Positions 7,785 through 17,210 of a DNA stretch of 31,390 bases are shown one piece after another. The translations under genes were made by a program, and so were the position numbers. Origin of the DNA: Clostridium sp. CAG:411. Lineage in GTDB: Bacteria; Bacillota; Clostridia; Lachnospirales; Lachnospiraceae. The notes under the pieces were generated by a model. It ran no database searches. It saw only the letters and a program-made list of their open reading frames with translations, and was not told the DNA's origin. Position 1 is the stretch's first letter. Each line of letters begins with the position of its first letter. The stretch spans positions 1-31,390 of the forward strand of contig FR899730.1 in NCBI GenBank assembly GCA_000437275.1. Reading direction: 5' to 3'.

Positions 7785-9551
7785 ATGGAAAAGCTAATCA
7801 ACGAGATAAAACAGGAAGTGACTCAGGCTTTTGTAAAAGCAGGGTATGAGGAGAAGTATGGAAATGTTACCGTTTCGAATCGCCCTGACTTATGTCAATA
7901 TCAGTGTAATGGAGCATTAGCGGCTGCAAAACAATATAAAAAGGCACCAATTATGATTGCACAGGAGGTAGTAGCTTTCTTAGAAGAAAGTGAAAGTTTC
8001 CAGACAATTGAGGCAGTAGCACCAGGTTTCATAAATATTACGCTTAGTGGAGCCTATTTGGCAAAATATGTGTCAGCTATGGCAGCCAGTAAAAAATACG
8101 GTGTAGAAGAAGCGAAAAATCCAAAGACAATTATTATAGATTATGGTGGACCAAATATTGCAAAACCATTACATGTAGGACATTTACGTTCTGCTATCAT
8201 TGGAGAAAGTATCAAACGTTTCGGCAAATTTATGGGACATAAAGTAATCGGAGATGCTCATTTAGGAGACTGGGGACTTCAGATGGGATTGATTATTACA
8301 GAATGTAAAAAGAGAAATCCTGACTGGGTATATTTTGATGATAACTTTGAGGGAGAATATCCAAAAGAAGCTCCTTTTACAATGGCAGAGTTAGAGGAGA
8401 TTTATCCATATGCTAATGCATATTCCAAAGAGCATCCAGAATATCGTGAGGAAGCACAAAATGCAACCTTCCTTTTACAGAACGGAAAACGTGGATACCA
8501 TGCTTTGTGGGAGCATATATTAAATGTATCTGTAAATGATTTGAAAAAGAACTACGAAAAGCTTAATGTGGAGTTTGATCTGTGGAAAAAGGAAAGTGAT
8601 GCACAGCCATATATTGCGGACATGGTAGAAGATATGAAGAAGAACGGATATGCTTATGTGAGCGATGGCGCATTAGTAGTAGATGTAAAAGAAGAAACGG
8701 ACAAAAAGGAAATTCCACCATGTATGATTTTAAAATCAGATGGAGCGACTCTTTATAATACAACAGATTTAGCAACTATCGTAGAGCGTATGAAACTCTT
8801 TCAACCAGATGCAATTACTTATGTGGTAGACAAGAGACAGGAACTATATTTTGAACAGGTATTTCGTTGTGCAAAGAAAACAAAGTTGGTAGGTGATGAC
8901 ACAAAACTTACATTCCTTGGATTTGGTACGATGAATGGAAAAGATGGAAAACCATTTAAGACAAGAGAAGGCGGTGTTATGAGACTGGAGACATTGATTC
9001 AGCTCATTACAGACGCTGTTTATGACAAAGTAGCTGATCGAAATGTCTCTGAGGAAGAAGCAAAGGAAATTGCGAGAAAAGTTGGAGTGGCAGCATTAAA
9101 GTATGGTGACTTATCTAACCAGGCATCAAAAGATTATGTATTTGATATTGAGCGTTTCTCTTCGTTTGAAGGAAATACAGGTCCATATATTTTATATACA
9201 ATTGTTCGTATCAAATCTATTTTGGCAAAGTATGAAGAAAAAGTCGGAACATTGCCTGAGGAGACTACCTTATTAGCGGCAGCCAGTGACAGTGAAACAG
9301 GACTAATGCTTGAACTTGCTAAGTTTAATGATATGATGGAGAACGCATTTGAAGAAAATGCACCACATAAAATGTGTCAATATATTTATGAGTTATCCAA
9401 TGCATTTGCAAGATTTTATCATGAGAATAAAATTATTGCGGAAGAAGATAAGGAACGTCAGAAATCATGGATATCACTTATTTGTCTTACAAAGGGTGTA
9501 TTGGAAGTTTGTGTTGATTTATTAGGTATGGAAGCACCAGACCGTATGTAA
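7785..9551 (+). CDS. argS: Arginyl-tRNA synthetase
   Basis: This cytoplasmic class I synthetase charges tRNA-Arg. Its 588 residues match the usual bacterial length. The N-terminal additional domain (about 1-110) contacts the tRNA D-loop. The HIGH motif is H130-V-G-H133, and the KMSKS position carries the degenerate form typical of many ArgRS, K392-T-R-E-G-G397. A DALR-type helical anticodon-binding domain begins near NTGPYILYTIVR and ends with the common C-terminal Met. Ribosome binding is modest (AGGAC about 8 bases upstream). It is first in a long co-directional run, 17 bases before dapF. Arginine supply and DAP synthesis are not obviously linked, so the pairing probably reflects shared growth-rate control. 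Confidence 0.97.
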   Translation: MEKLINEIKQEVTQAFVKAGYEEKYGNVTVSNRPDLCQYQCNGALAAAKQYKKAPIMIAQEVVAFLEESESFQTIEAVAPGFINITLSGAYLAKYVSAMAASKKYGVEEAKNPKTIIIDYGGPNIAKPLHVGHLRSAIIGESIKRFGKFMGHKVIGDAHLGDWGLQMGLIITECKKRNPDWVYFDDNFEGEYPKEAPFTMAELEEIYPYANAYSKEHPEYREEAQNATFLLQNGKRGYHALWEHILNVSVNDLKKNYEKLNVEFDLWKKESDAQPYIADMVEDMKKNGYAYVSDGALVVDVKEETDKKEIPPCMILKSDGATLYNTTDLATIVERMKLFQPDAITYVVDKRQELYFEQVFRCAKKTKLVGDDTKLTFLGFGTMNGKDGKPFKTREGGVMRLETLIQLITDAVYDKVADRNVSEEEAKEIARKVGVAALKYGDLSNQASKDYVFDIERFSSFEGNTGPYILYTIVRIKSILAKYEEKVGTLPEETTLLAAASDSETGLMLELAKFNDMMENAFEENAPHKMCQYIYELSNAFARFYHENKIIAEEDKERQKSWISLICLTKGVLEVCVDLLGMEAPDRM

Positions 9552-9568
9552 AGAAAGAGAGGGAGTTT

Positions 9569-10405
9569 ATGAAGTTTACAAAAATGCATGGTTGCGGAAA
9601 TGATTATGTATATGTCAACTGTTTTAAAGAGCAGGTCGCAGATCCTTCACAGTTAGCAATTCAGGTTAGTGACCGTCATTTTGGTATTGGATCGGATGGA
9701 TTAATTTTAATCTGTCCATCCGAGCAGGCAGATTTTCGTATGCGTATGTTTAATGCAGATGGTTCGGAAGGTAAAATGTGCGGAAATGGTGTACGTTGTA
9801 TTGCCAAGTATGTATATGATTATGGCTTGACAGATAAGACTACAATTTCCATTGAGACAAAAGGCGGTATCAAGTATTTGGAACTTCATGTAGAAGATGG
9901 AAAAGTGCAGACTGTAAAAGTAGATATGGGAGAACCAATTTTAAATGCAAAAGAGATTCCTGTGGATTGGAAAGCAGAAAAAATGATTGGGGAAAAAGTG
10001 ACGATAGATGGACAAGAATATGAAATGACTTGTGTATCTATGGGAAATCCACATGCAGTTGTTTGGGTGGAGGACACAGCGTCACTACCTTTGGAAAAGA
10101 TTGGACCTGTGTTTGAAACACATCCGATGTTTCCAGAACGTGTAAATACAGAATTTGTTCAAATCTTAAATAAAAAAGAAGTAAATATGCGAGTTTGGGA
10201 GAGAGGATCAGGGGAGACCCTTGCCTGTGGTACTGGAGCATGTGCTACCGCAGTGGCTTGTATCCTAAATGGAAAGACAGAGGAAGAAGTTGTAATCCAT
10301 TTGCTTGGTGGAGATTTAAAGATTCAATATGATAAAAAGACGAATCATGTATTTATGACAGGGCCAGCAACCACCGTGTTTGACGGAGAGATTGCTGTAG
10401 TATAA
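9569..10405 (+). CDS. dapF: Diaminopimelate epimerase
   Basis: This enzyme converts LL- to meso-diaminopimelate, the last step before lysine and the cross-linking residue of the wall, using two cysteines as acid and base without a cofactor. Both are present in their conserved contexts: C71 in NADGSEGKMCGNGVRC and C221 in GSGETLACGTGACA. The N-terminal MHGCGNDY is also diagnostic. The 278-residue length is normal. A GAGAGGGAG ribosome site is well placed. The next gene, murE, adds meso-DAP to the peptidoglycan precursor, so the product and its consumer are adjacent. Confidence 0.97.
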   Translation: MKFTKMHGCGNDYVYVNCFKEQVADPSQLAIQVSDRHFGIGSDGLILICPSEQADFRMRMFNADGSEGKMCGNGVRCIAKYVYDYGLTDKTTISIETKGGIKYLELHVEDGKVQTVKVDMGEPILNAKEIPVDWKAEKMIGEKVTIDGQEYEMTCVSMGNPHAVVWVEDTASLPLEKIGPVFETHPMFPERVNTEFVQILNKKEVNMRVWERGSGETLACGTGACATAVACILNGKTEEEVVIHLLGGDLKIQYDKKTNHVFMTGPATTVFDGEIAVV

Positions 10406-10446
10406 CAAAAAAGTGACAGAAACCTGATGAGAGTAGGAGGAAAAAG

Positions 10447-11913
10447 ATGGTAGTAGCAGATTTATTAAAGAAAATGACATATGAAGTTGTACAGGGTACC
10501 ATTGACAGAACGGTAAGCGAATTGGTTTTTGATTCCAGAAAGGCATGTAAAGATGCAGTTTTTGTTTGCATTAGCGGTGCCGTAGTAGATGGACATACTT
10601 TTGTAGAAGAAGTAGTGCAAAAAGGGGTTACTACGGTAATTGTAAAAAAAGAGGTAACTGCACCCGAAGGAGTTACAGTGGTAAAGGTAGAGAGTACCCG
10701 CCTTGCATTAGCATGTATGTCGGCTGCTTATTTTGGAAATCCAGCCGAGCAATTAAAAACAATTGGTATTACAGGTACAAAAGGAAAAACAACTACCTCT
10801 TATATGGTAAAATCAATTTTGGAAAAAACTGGGTTTAAGACTGGATTGATTGGAACCATTGAAACCATTATTGGTGATAAGCACATTCCAGCAGTAAATA
10901 CCACACCAGAATCATATATTGTACAGAAAACATTTCGTGAGATGGTGGATGCAGGGATTGAGTGTGTAGTGATGGAAGTTTCCTCTCAAGGGTTAATGTT
11001 ACATAGAGTTGGAGGATTTCAGTTTGACTATGGTATTTTTACAAACTTAGAGCCAGATCATATCGGACCAAATGAGCATAAAGACTTTGATGAATATTTA
11101 CATTGTAAGGGCATGTTGTTCAAACAGTGCAAGGTTGGAATTGTTAATATAGACGATGCACATACCGAAAGAGTGCTGGAAGGGCATACTTGCCAGGTGG
11201 AAAGCTTTGGCTTCTCTGAAAAGGCAGACCTTCGTGCAGAAGATGTAAAGCTAATTCACAGACCAGGATTTTTAGGAGTTTCCTATCATGTAACAGGCAA
11301 TTTGAATATGCCCGTGGAAATTGATGTTCCTGGTAAATTTAGTGTATATAATTCGCTGGCAGCGATTGCAATCTGTCGTCATTTTGGAGTAAAAGAAGAT
11401 GCGATACAGACTGCATTAGAAGGAATACGTGTAAAGGGAAGAGTAGAATTACTTCCAGTATCAAAGCGTTTTACACTTATGATTGATTATGCGCATAATG
11501 CTATGAGTTTAGAGAGCCTTCTTACTACCTTAAAGGCATACAACCCAAAACGTTTGGTATGTATGTTTGGCTGTGGTGGAAATCGTTCAAAACTTCGTCG
11601 CTATGAGATGGGAGAGGTATCTTCTAAGCTTGCAGACCTTACCGTGATTACATCAGATAATCCTAGAAATGAAGAGCCACAGGCGATTATGGATGATATT
11701 CTAATCGGTGTAAAAAAGGCAGACGGAAAGTATGTAATGATTGAGGATCGAAAAGAAGCAATTCGTTACTGTATGGTACATGCGCAGGATGGTGATGTGA
11801 TTGTGCTGGCTGGAAAGGGACATGAGGATTATCAGGAAATTAAAGGAAAGAAGCACCATATGGACGAGAGAGAATTGGTAGCACAGGTCAAGGAAGAAGA
11901 GAATATTCAGTAA
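10447..11913 (+). CDS. murE: UDP-MurNAc-L-Ala-D-Glu:meso-diaminopimelate ligase
   Basis: This cytoplasmic Mur ligase adds the third amino acid of the peptidoglycan stem peptide using ATP. The ATP loop GITGTKGKTTT is at residues 107-117, the lysine expected to be carbamylated is K221 in YLHCKGMLF, and DYAHN starts at 348. The DNPRNEEP motif at 404-411 is the signature of enzymes specific for meso-DAP instead of lysine, in line with dapF just upstream. Length 488 is normal. AGGAGG lies 6 bases before the ATG. murF follows after 10 bases. Both are separated from the dcw cluster that begins 15 kb downstream at mraZ. Confidence 0.97.
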   Translation: MVVADLLKKMTYEVVQGTIDRTVSELVFDSRKACKDAVFVCISGAVVDGHTFVEEVVQKGVTTVIVKKEVTAPEGVTVVKVESTRLALACMSAAYFGNPAEQLKTIGITGTKGKTTTSYMVKSILEKTGFKTGLIGTIETIIGDKHIPAVNTTPESYIVQKTFREMVDAGIECVVMEVSSQGLMLHRVGGFQFDYGIFTNLEPDHIGPNEHKDFDEYLHCKGMLFKQCKVGIVNIDDAHTERVLEGHTCQVESFGFSEKADLRAEDVKLIHRPGFLGVSYHVTGNLNMPVEIDVPGKFSVYNSLAAIAICRHFGVKEDAIQTALEGIRVKGRVELLPVSKRFTLMIDYAHNAMSLESLLTTLKAYNPKRLVCMFGCGGNRSKLRRYEMGEVSSKLADLTVITSDNPRNEEPQAIMDDILIGVKKADGKYVMIEDRKEAIRYCMVHAQDGDVIVLAGKGHEDYQEIKGKKHHMDERELVAQVKEEENIQ

Positions 11914-11923
11914 GGAGGAAAAC

Positions 11924-13378
11924 ATGAAGGAGATTCATGCATATGAGCTGGCAAAGGCAGTAAATGGAACGATTCTTTCTGGTTCAGAAGATACGCTCAT
12001 TACCTCTGTTAGTACAAATTCAAAAGAAATTGAAGCAGGAGCATTATTTGTTCCGATTGTGGGAGAACGTGTGGATGCACATGATTTTATTGATATGGCA
12101 TTGGAGGCAGGGGCAGTAGCTACGTTTACTGCTAGAAAATGCAGCGAATTTCTTCCAGGAAAAGTTTATATTCAGGTGGAGGATACGACAAAAGCATTGC
12201 AACAGGCGGCAACTTGGTATCGAAGTTTGTTTGATGTAAAGATTGTAGGCATTACTGGCAGTGTGGGAAAAACCACAACAAAAGAAATGATTGCAGCCGC
12301 TTTAAGTACCAAATATAACGTATTAAAGACAAAAGGAAATATGAACAGCCAGATTGGATTGCCGCTGATGATGTTTTATTTAGAAGAAGATATTCAGGTT
12401 GCGGTAATTGAAATGGGAATGAGTGAAGTTGGAGAGATGGAACGGCTGGCAGCTATTGCAAAGCCAGATATGGCAGTTATGACCAACATTGGAGTGTCCC
12501 ATATTGGACAACTGGGTTCTCAGGAAAACATTCGCAAGGAGAAATTAAATATTATTGATAACTTTTCGGGAGAATGTTCTTTATATTTGAATGGAGAAGA
12601 CCGATTGCTTCATGAAATGAAAGATTACGTTGCAGATGTAAAGAAGGGAAATGAGGTAGATTCGAATCTCTTTGACCGTAAAACAATTGTTAAGTTTGAA
12701 AATTGTGTTGTCAAGGAGTTTGGATTAAACGATTCTTGTGAATTTCAGGCAATGAATATCACTATAGAAGGAGAAGGACAGCAATTTAAGTACAAATCGG
12801 GCGCTTTAACAGAGACAATTACCTTATCTGTTCTTGGAGAACACAATGTATTTAATGCTACGGTTGCATTGGCAGTGGCAGAAGAATTGGGAATTGCACC
12901 GTCTGATGCTAAAAAGGGTTTGGAAGCATATAAACCGATTTCCATGCGTGGACAGATTTATGATTGTGAAGGAAAGAAGATTATTGATGATACCTATAAT
13001 GCTAGTCCAGATTCCATGAAAAGTGGTGCCTTAATGTTACTGGATATGGAAGGGGTTCAAAGGAGAATTTTAGTTTTTGCAGATGTATTGGAATTAGGTG
13101 ACTCCTCCAGAGAGTGTCATTATGGTGTGGGAACATTTTTGGCGGAGACTAAAAAGCATGGATATCAAATTGATATGGTAGTAACGGTTGGAACGGAAGC
13201 CAAGGCAATTTGCGAAGCCATAAAAGATTGTGGTAGCAGCATTATTGCCAATGCCTTTGAGAAGAAAGAAGAAGCCATTCATTATCTACTTTCGCAGGTA
13301 AAAAAAGGAGATGCCATACTTGTAAAGGGTTCTCGGGGAATGCATATGGAAGAAGTTGTAGAAGCATTAAAAAAATAA
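11924..13378 (+). CDS. murF: UDP-MurNAc-tripeptide:D-Ala-D-Ala ligase
   Basis: MurF joins D-Ala-D-Ala to the UDP-MurNAc tripeptide, the last cytoplasmic step of stem peptide synthesis. The ATP loop GITGSVGKTTTKE begins at residue 109; NMNSQIGLP and DDTYNASPDSM are characteristic of the family. The central domain carries the EMGMSEVGEM and TNIGVSHIGQLGS segments. The 484-residue length is slightly above average but within range. A strong AAGGAGG site precedes the ATG, 10 bases after murE; priA starts 12 bases after its stop, so the three are probably co-transcribed. Confidence 0.97.
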   Translation: MKEIHAYELAKAVNGTILSGSEDTLITSVSTNSKEIEAGALFVPIVGERVDAHDFIDMALEAGAVATFTARKCSEFLPGKVYIQVEDTTKALQQAATWYRSLFDVKIVGITGSVGKTTTKEMIAAALSTKYNVLKTKGNMNSQIGLPLMMFYLEEDIQVAVIEMGMSEVGEMERLAAIAKPDMAVMTNIGVSHIGQLGSQENIRKEKLNIIDNFSGECSLYLNGEDRLLHEMKDYVADVKKGNEVDSNLFDRKTIVKFENCVVKEFGLNDSCEFQAMNITIEGEGQQFKYKSGALTETITLSVLGEHNVFNATVALAVAEELGIAPSDAKKGLEAYKPISMRGQIYDCEGKKIIDDTYNASPDSMKSGALMLLDMEGVQRRILVFADVLELGDSSRECHYGVGTFLAETKKHGYQIDMVVTVGTEAKAICEAIKDCGSSIIANAFEKKEEAIHYLLSQVKKGDAILVKGSRGMHMEEVVEALKK

Positions 13379-13390
13379 ATGGAGTAATAG

Positions 13391-15619
13391 ATGAAGTATG
13401 CAAGTGTGATTGTGAATATTTCGCATGAAAATCTGGACAAAGTATATGAATATGCAGTGCCAAAGGAATGGGAACCCTATGTACAGATTGGTACACAGGT
13501 ACTCATTCCTTTTGGTGCAGGAAACAGACAGATTAAAGGCTTTGTGTTAGGATTATCAGCTACTTCAGAATTTGACCCAGCAAAAATCAAACCCATTTCC
13601 AGTGTGATGATGGATGGTATGATTTTAGAAAGCCATTTTATACAACTGGCAGTATGGATGAGAGAACGATATGGTTCTACTATGAATGATGCCTTACGTG
13701 TGGTTTTACCAGTCAAGAAAAAGGTAAGAGAAAAACAGAAAAAATATTTGCATTTAGCTGTAGATTTGGAGCGACTGACTCTATTTATAGAAAAATGTGA
13801 GAGAAAGAGTAACAAGGCGCGGTTACGTGTTGCAATGGCTTTACAGGAATATCCAGATATAGAAATGTCTCAGGCAATCAAAGAACATCAGGCGAGCAGA
13901 GATGCTATAAAGGCGTTAGAGCAGTTGGGAATTTTGACGATTTCTACGGAGAGAACCTATCGAAATCCAGTACAGTCTCACATTTGTGAGGAATACAATA
14001 TTACACTTACAGTATCCCAACAAGCAATCGTAGAAAATATCTGGGATGGTTATTTGCAGGAAAACAGAAAACCGTGTCTGATTCGTGGAGTGACAGGAAG
14101 TGGAAAAACAGAAATTTATATGGAACTTATGAAGCGAGTGATTGCACAAAAAAGACAGGTTATTTTTCTTATTCCTGAAATTGCATTGACAGTATCTATG
14201 ATAGAGCGGTTTTATCAACGATTTGGAGATCGGATTACAATATTGCACTCAAAACTTTCTGAGGGTGAAAGATCCGATCAGTATAATCGAGCGAAAAATG
14301 GTGAAGTTGATATTGTGATTGGTCCGCGTTCTGCATTATTTACCCCTTTTGAAAGGCTGGGGTTGATTGTGCTGGACGAGGAACATGAGCCAGGGTATCA
14401 AAACGAAAACCAGCCTAAATACCATGCAAGGGAGGTTGCGATACAAAGAGCAGCTATGTGCGATGCTTTGGTTGTTATGGGATCTGCAACACCTTCGGTA
14501 GAAAGTTATTATAAGGCAAAATGTGGAGAGTATCGCTTGTTTACTTTGGAAGAGAGAGCCAATGGAAGTACCGATACGGATGTTTCAATCGTAGATTTAC
14601 GGGAGGAACTTAAAAACAGGAACACATCTATTTTCAGCAGAAAATTGGCAGAAAAAATTCAGCAATGTTTAGAACATAAGAGACAGGTATTATTGTTTAT
14701 CAATCGTCGCGGATATGCAGGTTTTGTCTCCTGTCGAGCTTGTGGTCAGGTTATGCGCTGCCCGCATTGTGATGTTTCACTTACAGAACACAAAAACAAC
14801 ACGCTTATGTGTCATTATTGTGGGTATATACAAAAGAAAACTGCCAAGTGTCCTACCTGTGGTTCTAGCTATATTGCCGCATTTGGAATTGGTACCCAAA
14901 AGGTAGAGGAATACGCAAAACAGGAGTTTCCAAATGCCCGTATTCTTCGGATGGATGGGGATACTACCGTAAAAAAAGGAGAATATAGCAGGATTTTACA
15001 TCATTTTAACAGTGGTGATGCAGACATTTTAATTGGTACCCAGATGGTTGTCAAAGGTCATGATTTTGAAAATGTTGCATTGGTGGCTGCCATGGCGGCA
15101 GATTTATCTTTAAACATGAATGATTTTCGAAGTGCGGAACGGACATTTCAATTGCTTTATCAGGCGGCAGGGCGTGCTGGACGACGGAAAAGTACGGGAG
15201 AAATGATTATTCAAACCTATCAACCGAACCATTATAGTTTGGAGATGGTAGAAAAGCAGGATTACGAAGGTTTCTATGAAAAGGAACTTTCCTATCGAAA
15301 GCTATTGGAATATCCGCCCTTTGGTTCTATCTTAGCTATCTTGGTAGTATCAAAATCAGAACCAAGGGTAAAGCAAGCTTCTGAACTTTTAAAAGGAGCA
15401 GCGTTGGAAAAGGCGAAAGACGATACGACGATTATTGGTCCGGCAAACGCGACGGTGTATCGGGTAAGTGACCGTTACCGCAGGTTGCTTTATATAAAGT
15501 CAAAAAAAATGGAGACATTAATGGAGATAAAATCTTTTGTGGAAGGATTTGTACATTATTCAGAATGTTTTCGCCAGGTAAGTGTATATTATGATTTGAA
15601 TCCAATGAATGGATATTAG
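13391..15619 (+). CDS. priA: Primosomal protein N' (replication restart helicase)
   Basis: PriA recognises stalled or repaired forks and reloads the replicative helicase; it is a 3'-5' superfamily 2 DNA helicase. The N-terminal DNA-binding domain spans about residues 1-110. Walker A is GVTGSGKT (233-240), Walker B is DEEH (329-332), and GSATPS and QAAGRAGR are further helicase motifs. Eight zinc-binding cysteines are all present: C448, C451, C457, C460, C474, C477, C487 and C490. At 742 residues it has the expected size. GGAG lies 6-7 bases before the ATG. In Bacillus and many Clostridia priA also precedes def and fmt, as here; the gmk, rpoZ and coaBC genes often found upstream are replaced by murE-murF. 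Confidence 0.97.
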   Translation: MKYASVIVNISHENLDKVYEYAVPKEWEPYVQIGTQVLIPFGAGNRQIKGFVLGLSATSEFDPAKIKPISSVMMDGMILESHFIQLAVWMRERYGSTMNDALRVVLPVKKKVREKQKKYLHLAVDLERLTLFIEKCERKSNKARLRVAMALQEYPDIEMSQAIKEHQASRDAIKALEQLGILTISTERTYRNPVQSHICEEYNITLTVSQQAIVENIWDGYLQENRKPCLIRGVTGSGKTEIYMELMKRVIAQKRQVIFLIPEIALTVSMIERFYQRFGDRITILHSKLSEGERSDQYNRAKNGEVDIVIGPRSALFTPFERLGLIVLDEEHEPGYQNENQPKYHAREVAIQRAAMCDALVVMGSATPSVESYYKAKCGEYRLFTLEERANGSTDTDVSIVDLREELKNRNTSIFSRKLAEKIQQCLEHKRQVLLFINRRGYAGFVSCRACGQVMRCPHCDVSLTEHKNNTLMCHYCGYIQKKTAKCPTCGSSYIAAFGIGTQKVEEYAKQEFPNARILRMDGDTTVKKGEYSRILHHFNSGDADILIGTQMVVKGHDFENVALVAAMAADLSLNMNDFRSAERTFQLLYQAAGRAGRRKSTGEMIIQTYQPNHYSLEMVEKQDYEGFYEKELSYRKLLEYPPFGSILAILVVSKSEPRVKQASELLKGAALEKAKDDTTIIGPANATVYRVSDRYRRLLYIKSKKMETLMEIKSFVEGFVHYSECFRQVSVYYDLNPMNGY

Positions 15620-15708
15620 CAGAAATTGGATGTATCATACAAGAATAAAAGTGTAAATTTAATTTTGCAAGGCATAAATAAAAATATTAGAGGAAAGGAA
15701 AAAGAATT

Positions 15709-16212
15709 ATGGCGTTGAGAAATATTAGAGAAATAGGAGACGAAATTTTAAATAAGCAGTGTAGAGAAGTAAAGGAGATGACACCTAGAATAGAAACATT
15801 AATAGAAGATATGATAGAAACTATGTATGATGCACAAGGTGTTGGATTGGCAGCACCACAGGTAGGAGTGTTGAAACGTATCGTTGTAATTGATGTTTCT
15901 ATGGAAGAAGAGCCAGATCCAATTATATTAATCAATCCAGTGATATTAGAAACTTCTGGGGAGCAAACAGGATATGAGGGCTGTCTTAGTGTGCCGGGGA
16001 AATCTGGTCTTGTGACGCGTCCAAACTATGCTAAGGTTAAGGCATTGGACATCAACATGGAAGAATTTATCATTGAAGGAGAGGAATTGTTGGCAAGATG
16101 CCTTTGCCACGAAATTGATCATTTAGGTGGACATTTGTATGTGGAAAAAGTAGAAGGTGACTTATTATCAAATGAAGAATTATCTGCTATGATGGAAGAA
16201 GAGGAAGAATAA
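15709..16212 (+). CDS. def: Peptide deformylase
   Basis: This enzyme removes the formyl group from the N-terminal Met of new proteins as they leave the ribosome. All three motifs are intact: GVGLAAPQ (Q51), EGCLS (metal ligand C92) and HEIDH (metal ligands H134 and H138, catalytic E135). Length 167 with an acidic C-terminus (EEEEE) is usual for a type 1 enzyme. An 89-base gap separates it from priA; I found no convincing promoter there. It is followed 28 bases later by fmt, whose product adds the same formyl group to initiator tRNA. Confidence 0.97.
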   Translation: MALRNIREIGDEILNKQCREVKEMTPRIETLIEDMIETMYDAQGVGLAAPQVGVLKRIVVIDVSMEEEPDPIILINPVILETSGEQTGYEGCLSVPGKSGLVTRPNYAKVKALDINMEEFIIEGEELLARCLCHEIDHLGGHLYVEKVEGDLLSNEELSAMMEEEEE

Positions 16213-16240
16213 GAAGCAGCATAAGAAAGGATGTGGTACG

Positions 16241-17170
16241 ATGCGAGTTGTATTTATGGGAACTCCAGATTTTGCAGTCGGTACATTGGAGGCTATAATT
16301 AAGGCAGGACATCAGGTAGAAGCGGTAGTGACGCAGCCAGATAAGCCGAAGGGAAGAGGAAAAAATATGCAATTTCCTCCAGTAAAAGAAGTAGCATTGA
16401 AATATGACATTCCAGTATATCAACCAGTGAAAGTAAAGGAGGAGGCATTTCAGCAAGTATTGGAGAAGATTAATCCAGAAGTGATTGTGGTCGTGGCTTT
16501 TGGACAAATATTACCACAATCTATACTTTCTCTTCCAAAATATGGATGTATCAATGTACATGCTTCCCTTTTACCAAAGTATCGTGGCGCAGCACCAATC
16601 CAATGGGCGGTAATTGACGGAGAAAAGGAAACAGGTGTTACTACAATGCTGATGGATGAAGGTCTAGACACAGGAGATATGCTAAAGAAAGTTGTAGTAC
16701 CATTGGAGGAAAAGGAAACAGGCGGAAGTTTGTTTGATAAACTTGCACAGAGTGGTGCAGAATTGTTGTTAGCTACTTTAGAGGAGTTAGAGCAGGGAAC
16801 ATGCACGCGGACAAAACAGGATCATGCGTTGTCTACCTATGCAAAAATGTTGGACAAAAAGCTTGGAAAAATTGATTTTTCAAAATCAGCCGAAGAAATC
16901 GAGCGTTTAGTTCGCGGTTTAAATCCATGGCCAAGTGCGTATACTACTTATAATGGAAAGACATTAAAGATCTGGGATGCAGATGTAATAGAGCGACAGG
17001 TAGATGGTGCAGTTGGAGAGGTTGTGGAAGTGAATAAAAAAGAATTACTTGTAAAGACAGGAAAAGGAATGCTTTCTTTAAAGGAATTACAATTAGAAGG
17101 AAAAAAACGAATGGAAATTGATGCCTTTTTAAGAGGAAATCAGATAGAAGCAGGAACAAAATTGGGATAA
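16241..17170 (+). CDS. fmt: Methionyl-tRNA formyltransferase
   Basis: Fmt transfers a formyl group from 10-formyltetrahydrofolate to Met-tRNA of the initiator. The N-terminal Rossmann domain begins VFMGTPDFAV. The catalytic N105 and H107 lie in INVHASLLPKYRGAAPIQWA, and the loop GLDTGD is at 141-146. The C-terminal OB-like domain (about 205-309) contains the family's RGLNPWPSAYT. Length 309 is normal. The upstream site is AAAGGATG, fairly distant from the ATG. It forms the classic def-fmt pair. Confidence 0.97.
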   Translation: MRVVFMGTPDFAVGTLEAIIKAGHQVEAVVTQPDKPKGRGKNMQFPPVKEVALKYDIPVYQPVKVKEEAFQQVLEKINPEVIVVVAFGQILPQSILSLPKYGCINVHASLLPKYRGAAPIQWAVIDGEKETGVTTMLMDEGLDTGDMLKKVVVPLEEKETGGSLFDKLAQSGAELLLATLEELEQGTCTRTKQDHALSTYAKMLDKKLGKIDFSKSAEEIERLVRGLNPWPSAYTTYNGKTLKIWDADVIERQVDGAVGEVVEVNKKELLVKTGKGMLSLKELQLEGKKRMEIDAFLRGNQIEAGTKLG

Positions 17171-17210
17171 TTGTACCATACCATCTTGCGTGAAAAAGGA
17201 GGAAAATATT

